Source: an uncultured Acidimicrobiales bacterium (GTDB taxonomy: Bacteria > Actinomycetota > Acidimicrobiia > Acidimicrobiales > SZUA-35). Taken from it: 9,233 nt of DNA. A model generated the notes under the pieces. The model was not told the origin of the DNA and searched no databases. It worked only from the letters and a program-made list of their open reading frames with translations. The stretch covers positions 1 to 9,233 of the forward strand of contig CALLIQ010000659.1 of the NCBI GenBank assembly GCA_938008925.1, read 5' to 3'. Shown here piece after piece: positions 6,419 to 9,233 of the stretch; the first letter of the stretch is position 1; each line of letters opens with the position of its first letter. The position numbers and the translations under genes were made by a program.

Positions 6419-6937
6419 ATGAGCCGAGGAACCACCGAGATCACGTCCAAAAGCTCGAGCGGGTCGTCAACCCCTGCGCTCCGCTCCTTCGACGAATCGC
6501 TCCCCATGGCACTCCTGCGGGCGAGGGAGGCGACCATGCTCCGGTTCCGGCCGATCCTCGCGGACCACGAACTCACCGAGCAGCAATGGCGTGTACTGCG
6601 TGCATTGTCGAACGCCGATCGACCGGTCGACGTCGGCGAGTTGGCCGACACCACCTTCCTGCTCGGACCCAGCCTCTCGCGCATCTTGTCGAACCTCGAC
6701 CAGCGCTCGCTGATCAATCGCCGCGCCGATCCCAGCGACCAGCGACGGTCGATGATCTCGCTCGCAGCCAAGGGTCGACGCCTCGTCGCCCGGATCGCGC
6801 CCAAGTCCGAGAACGAATACGCCGAGATCGAACGTCTGCTCGGACCCGACAAGCTCCGAGAACTCCTCGGCCTCCTCGCCGAGCTCTCGGCGACGAGCCC
6901 AACGACCATCGAATCCACCGAGGAGCTCGCATCATGA
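6419..6937 (+). CDS. hpaR: MarR-family regulator, HpaR-type repressor
   Basis: This 172-residue winged-helix DNA-binding protein probably represses the hpa genes until an aromatic ligand such as 4-hydroxyphenylacetate binds. Residues 24-100 track E. coli HpaR closely (from memory): FDESLPMALLRAREATMLRFRP (from 24), LTEQQWRVLRAL (52-63), and the recognition-helix region LLGPSLSRILSNLD (81-94). The wing carries DPSDQRRSMISL (104-115), the family D-x-R-R pattern. About 23 Ser/Thr-rich residues precede the conserved part. The only candidate start before that block is the ATG at 6419, with no ribosome site, consistent with leaderless translation. An internal ATG at 6506 would remove part of the dimer region. 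Its stop overlaps the hpaH start by 4 bases (ATGA), so it is translated with the enzyme genes and probably autoregulated through the repeat at 6373-6416. Confidence 0.88.
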   Translation: MSRGTTEITSKSSSGSSTPALRSFDESLPMALLRAREATMLRFRPILADHELTEQQWRVLRALSNADRPVDVGELADTTFLLGPSLSRILSNLDQRSLINRRADPSDQRRSMISLAAKGRRLVARIAPKSENEYAEIERLLGPDKLRELLGLLAELSATSPTTIESTEELAS

Positions 6938-7764
6938 CCAGCCCCACCCTCAGCGACGAAGCCGTCCGCGCTGAAGCCGTCCTTTTCGACGAGGCGGAGC
7001 GCTCCAGGACCCAGATGCGCCAAACGACCGAGGTGCACCCCGGCACCACGCTCGACGACGCCTACCGGATCCAAGCGGCGTGGCGCGACATCAAGCTCGC
7101 CCGGGGTGAGACGATCGTGGGCCACAAGATCGGCCTCACCTCCCGCGCCATGCAGCAGGCGATGAACATCACGACACCCGACTCCGGGTTCCTCACCGAT
7201 CGGATGGTGTTCGAGGCGGGCTCGACCATCCCAACGGCGGATCACCTCGATGCCAAGCTCGAGGTCGAGCTGGCGTTCGTCCTGGGAACCGACATCGACG
7301 CCGACGCCGTGGCCGATCCGACCTTCGGGGTCGAGGCGGTGCTCGATGCGACCGACCACGTCACCCCAGCGCTCGAACTCTTGGGCGCTCGCAGCTTCCG
7401 CAAGGACCCGTCGACCGGCCGCACTCGCACGGTCATCGACACCATCTCCGACAACGCAGCCAACGCCGGCATCATCACCGGGGGCCGCGCCGTCGGCCCG
7501 CGCGAGATCGACCTGCGATGGGTCGGCGCACTCCTTCGGCGCAACGACACCGTCGAGGAGACCGGCCTCGCCGCCGGCGTGCTCGACCACCCGGCCAACG
7601 GCATCGTGTGGCTGGCCGAACGCTACGCATCACAGGGAATGAGCCTCGAAGCCGGCCAAACGGTGCTCGCCGGCTCGTTCACCCGACCCGTCGACGTTCG
7701 CGCCGGCGATCACTTCGTCGCCGACTACGGCGACCTCGGCTCGTTCGAGATCAGCTTCACCTAG
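6934..7764 (+). CDS. hpaH: 2-oxo-hept-4-ene-1,7-dioate hydratase (HpaH-type)
   Basis: This 276-residue enzyme of the HpaH/MhpD hydratase family adds water to 2-oxo-hept-4-ene-1,7-dioate, late in homoprotocatechuate meta-cleavage. Sequence landmarks are GHKIGLTSRAMQ (63-74) with catalytic Lys65, the metal ligands Glu110 and Glu112 in LEVELAFVLG and Glu148 in PALELLGAR, and ISDNAANAGIITGGR (171-185). Further landmarks are ETGLAAGVLDHPANGIVWLA (209-228) and AGSFTRPV (246-253). These match E. coli HpaH better than MhpD or the decarboxylase DmpH, judged from memory. The ATG at 6934 overlaps the hpaR stop by 4 bases, with GAGGAG (6920-6925) 8 bases upstream. The next gene, a P450, starts 9 bases after its stop. 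The length is typical of the family (about 267), with a slightly longer N-terminus. Confidence 0.92.
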   Translation: MTSPTLSDEAVRAEAVLFDEAERSRTQMRQTTEVHPGTTLDDAYRIQAAWRDIKLARGETIVGHKIGLTSRAMQQAMNITTPDSGFLTDRMVFEAGSTIPTADHLDAKLEVELAFVLGTDIDADAVADPTFGVEAVLDATDHVTPALELLGARSFRKDPSTGRTRTVIDTISDNAANAGIITGGRAVGPREIDLRWVGALLRRNDTVEETGLAAGVLDHPANGIVWLAERYASQGMSLEAGQTVLAGSFTRPVDVRAGDHFVADYGDLGSFEISFT

Positions 7765-7770
7765 GGGGAT
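7763..7770 (+). promoter_or_regulatory. Ribosome binding site overlapping the hpaH stop
   Basis: AGGGGGAT begins within the TAG stop of hpaH and lies a few bases before the P450 ATG at 7774, indicating coupled translation of hydratase and P450. Confidence 0.6.
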
Positions 7771-7773
7771 CGC

Positions 7774-9159
7774 ATGACCGATCAAGCAGCAAGCGCAGGC
7801 CAGACGACCGAGTCAGAGGACACGGGTTCGTACCACCAGGCGCCGGACACCATCCTGGCCGCCCCACCCGGGTGCCCCGTGCATCAGAGTTGGAGTCCGC
7901 TCAGCGACGACTACCTGGCCGACCCGTATCCCATCGCCGCCAAGCTGCGCGAAGACCATCCGGTCTTCTACGCCGAGGAGGTCGGCTACGTCGTCGTCAC
8001 GAAGATGGAAGACATCGAGACCGTCTTCACCAACCCGGACATCTATCAGTCGACGAACGTCCAGGACCCGCTGTATCCGCTCGCGCCCGAGGCGACCGAC
8101 GTGCTCGCGGCGCCCGACTTCGATCCGGTCGCCGTCATGTCGAATCGGCCCGAGCCGGACCACGGGCGGATCCGGGTGTACACCCGAAAGGGATTCTCGA
8201 ACCGGCGACTGAAGACGCTCGAGGACTACATGCGTGATCGAGCGACGCTCCTCATCGATCAGATGCTGGCCGATGGCGCTGCCGCCGCGACGTCGACGAC
8301 CCCACCCCGAGCCGAGTACGTCTCGTCGCTCGCCTTCCCGCTGCCGGCAGAGATCGTGTTCCGCTTCATCGGCTTCCCTCAGGAAGACGACACGATGATC
8401 AAGAGCTGGTGCGTCGAGCGGAAGGCCTTCTCGTGGGGCAAACCGTCGGCCGAACAACAGGTCGAGATCGCCGAGCACATGCTCATGTACTGGCGCTACT
8501 GCCGGGAGTTCACCGCCGGCCGTCGCGATGATCGCCGGGACGACTTCGCGTCGGAGCTGCTCGATGCCCACGACGCCGACCCGAGCGAGCTGTCGTACCG
8601 CGAGGTGGAGTCGATCATCTACGGGCTCTCCTTCGCCGGTCACGACCCAGTCACCAACCTGCTGTGCAACTCACTGCTCTGCCTACTCCCCCGTCGTGAT
8701 CAGTGGGATGCCCTGTGCGAAGACCCGTCGTTGATTCCCAACGCCGTCGAGGAGACCCTTCGCTATGAGTCGAGCCAGATCGCCTGGCGTCGGGTCACCA
8801 CCGAAGACACCACGCTCGGCGGCGTCGACCTGCCCGCCGGTACGCGCATCTTCTTGAACTTCGCCGCCGCCAACCGCGAGCCCGCTGCGTTCGACGATCC
8901 GAACACCTTCGACATCTTCCGCAAGGACGCCAGCAGACACATCAGCTTCGGCAAGGGCATTCACTACTGCCTCGGCGCCGGCCTCTCGAAGATGGAGGCT
9001 CGCATCGCGCTGGAGGTCCTCACGCAGAAGGTCCCGAGCCTGCGGTTGGCGGAAGACCAGGAGCTGACGGTGTTCCCGAACATCACCTTCCGAGGCCCCG
9101 AGCAGCTGTTCGTTGAGTGGGACCGCGTTGAGTGGGACCGCGTGGAACGGAACTCGTGA
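7774..9159 (+). CDS. Cytochrome P450, soluble class I type
   Basis: This 461-residue soluble P450 lacks an N-terminal membrane anchor, so it needs separate ferredoxin and reductase partners, which are not in the window. Signatures in order are the C-helix region PEPDHGRIRVYTRKGF (126-141), the I-helix AGHDPVTN (288-295), the K-helix ExxR as ETLR (327-330), and the heme loop FGKGIHYCLG (392-401) with thiolate Cys399. The usual I-helix Thr that helps protonate bound oxygen (AGxDT) is Pro292, while acidic Asp291 is kept. The N-terminus has about 40 extra residues before the first conserved part. The C-terminus ends in a duplicated VEWDR unit (447-456) caused by a 15-bp tandem repeat. It lies between hpaH and a LigA-like gene, coupled to both, so it probably acts in the same catabolic route. 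Ring hydroxylation or O-demethylation of a phenylacetic acid is a hypothesis. The CYP family is not identified. Confidence 0.95.
   Translation: MTDQAASAGQTTESEDTGSYHQAPDTILAAPPGCPVHQSWSPLSDDYLADPYPIAAKLREDHPVFYAEEVGYVVVTKMEDIETVFTNPDIYQSTNVQDPLYPLAPEATDVLAAPDFDPVAVMSNRPEPDHGRIRVYTRKGFSNRRLKTLEDYMRDRATLLIDQMLADGAAAATSTTPPRAEYVSSLAFPLPAEIVFRFIGFPQEDDTMIKSWCVERKAFSWGKPSAEQQVEIAEHMLMYWRYCREFTAGRRDDRRDDFASELLDAHDADPSELSYREVESIIYGLSFAGHDPVTNLLCNSLLCLLPRRDQWDALCEDPSLIPNAVEETLRYESSQIAWRRVTTEDTTLGGVDLPAGTRIFLNFAAANREPAAFDDPNTFDIFRKDASRHISFGKGIHYCLGAGLSKMEARIALEVLTQKVPSLRLAEDQELTVFPNITFRGPEQLFVEWDRVEWDRVERNS
9112..9141 (+). repeat. 15-bp perfect tandem duplication at the 3' end of the P450 gene
   Basis: gttgagtgggaccgc occurs twice in a row (9112-9126 and 9127-9141), followed by a decayed partial copy, gtggaacgg. 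It is in frame, doubles VEWDR, and lengthens the C-terminus by five residues without disrupting the gene. Confidence 0.95.
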
Positions 9160-9233
9160 GCCTCTACTACGTCCAGAAGTATTTGTACGAGCTGAACCGC
9201 AGCCAGGCGTTTCAGGACGCGCACTTCGCCGAT
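9156..9233 (+). CDS. 5' part of a gene resembling the LigA subunit of extradiol dioxygenases
   Basis: Only the first 26 codons are in the window and the frame is open to the right edge. The GTG at 9156 overlaps the P450 stop by 4 bases (GTGA). A weak purine-rich GGAACGG sits just upstream. The peptide begins MSLYYVQKYLYELNR and continues with QAFQDAHFAD. A tyrosine-rich amphipathic start leading to L-N-R and then a short helix ending in F-x-A-D is how LigA-family domains (small subunit of LigAB-type ring-cleavage dioxygenases) commonly begin. If correct, this subunit, with a LigB partner beyond the edge, would open the catechol ring whose products HpaE and HpaH handle. The evidence is short and from memory of the family, so the assignment is tentative. 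Confidence 0.5.
   Translation, partial: MSLYYVQKYLYELNRSQAFQDAHFAD

Noticed and set aside
1..9233. tRNA, rRNA, CRISPR array, insertion sequence or phage attachment site
   Set aside because: No cloverleaf-like segments, spaced repeats, transposase motifs or terminal inverted repeats were seen; nearly all bases are in the assigned genes.

Overview
The window looks like chromosome of a high-GC actinobacterium, most probably of the Acidimicrobiia / Ilumatobacter type. The base composition is GC-rich. It carries two luciferase-like oxidoreductases of the kind that use coenzyme F420, and several genes are stop/start-coupled. The taxonomic placement is inference from style and family content, not from a marker gene.

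Layout. (1) 132-1526 (+): a 12-13 helix MFS-type transporter. It converges, with only 4 bases between stops, on (2) a leftward gene set read from 6344 down to 1531: an HpaE-type aldehyde dehydrogenase, a glutathionyl-hydroquinone-reductase-type GST, a small DoxX-like membrane protein and two luciferase-like (LLM) oxidoreductases. The last four genes are closely packed (41, 29 and 7 bases apart). A 78-base AT-rich gap separates them from the dehydrogenase. (3) 6345-6418: a divergent control region built around a perfect 16-bp inverted repeat (arms 6373-6388 and 6401-6416). (4) 6419 to the right edge (+): an HpaR-type MarR regulator, an HpaH-type hydratase, a cytochrome P450 and the first 26 codons of a gene resembling the LigA subunit of extradiol dioxygenases. 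All are coupled by 4-base overlaps or a 9-base gap.

How the genes fit together. HpaR, HpaE and HpaH are the regulator, semialdehyde dehydrogenase and hydratase of the homoprotocatechuate (3,4-dihydroxyphenylacetate) meta-cleavage pathway. A LigA-like start at the right edge fits a ring-cleaving LigAB enzyme continuing off the window. Unlike the classical enterobacterial hpa cluster, a P450 sits inside the operon and no HpaBC flavin hydroxylase is visible. The P450 may therefore supply the catechol by ring hydroxylation, or by O-demethylation of something like homovanillate; this is inference. The leftward genes look like a quinone/thiol detoxification and F420 redox module that may share the hpa promoter.

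The most striking sequence feature is the control region. The same 16-bp arm supplies a -35-like box in one direction and a -10-like box in the other. One regulator dimer per arm could thus shut both divergent promoters, and the regulator itself appears to be made from a leaderless or nearly leaderless mRNA.
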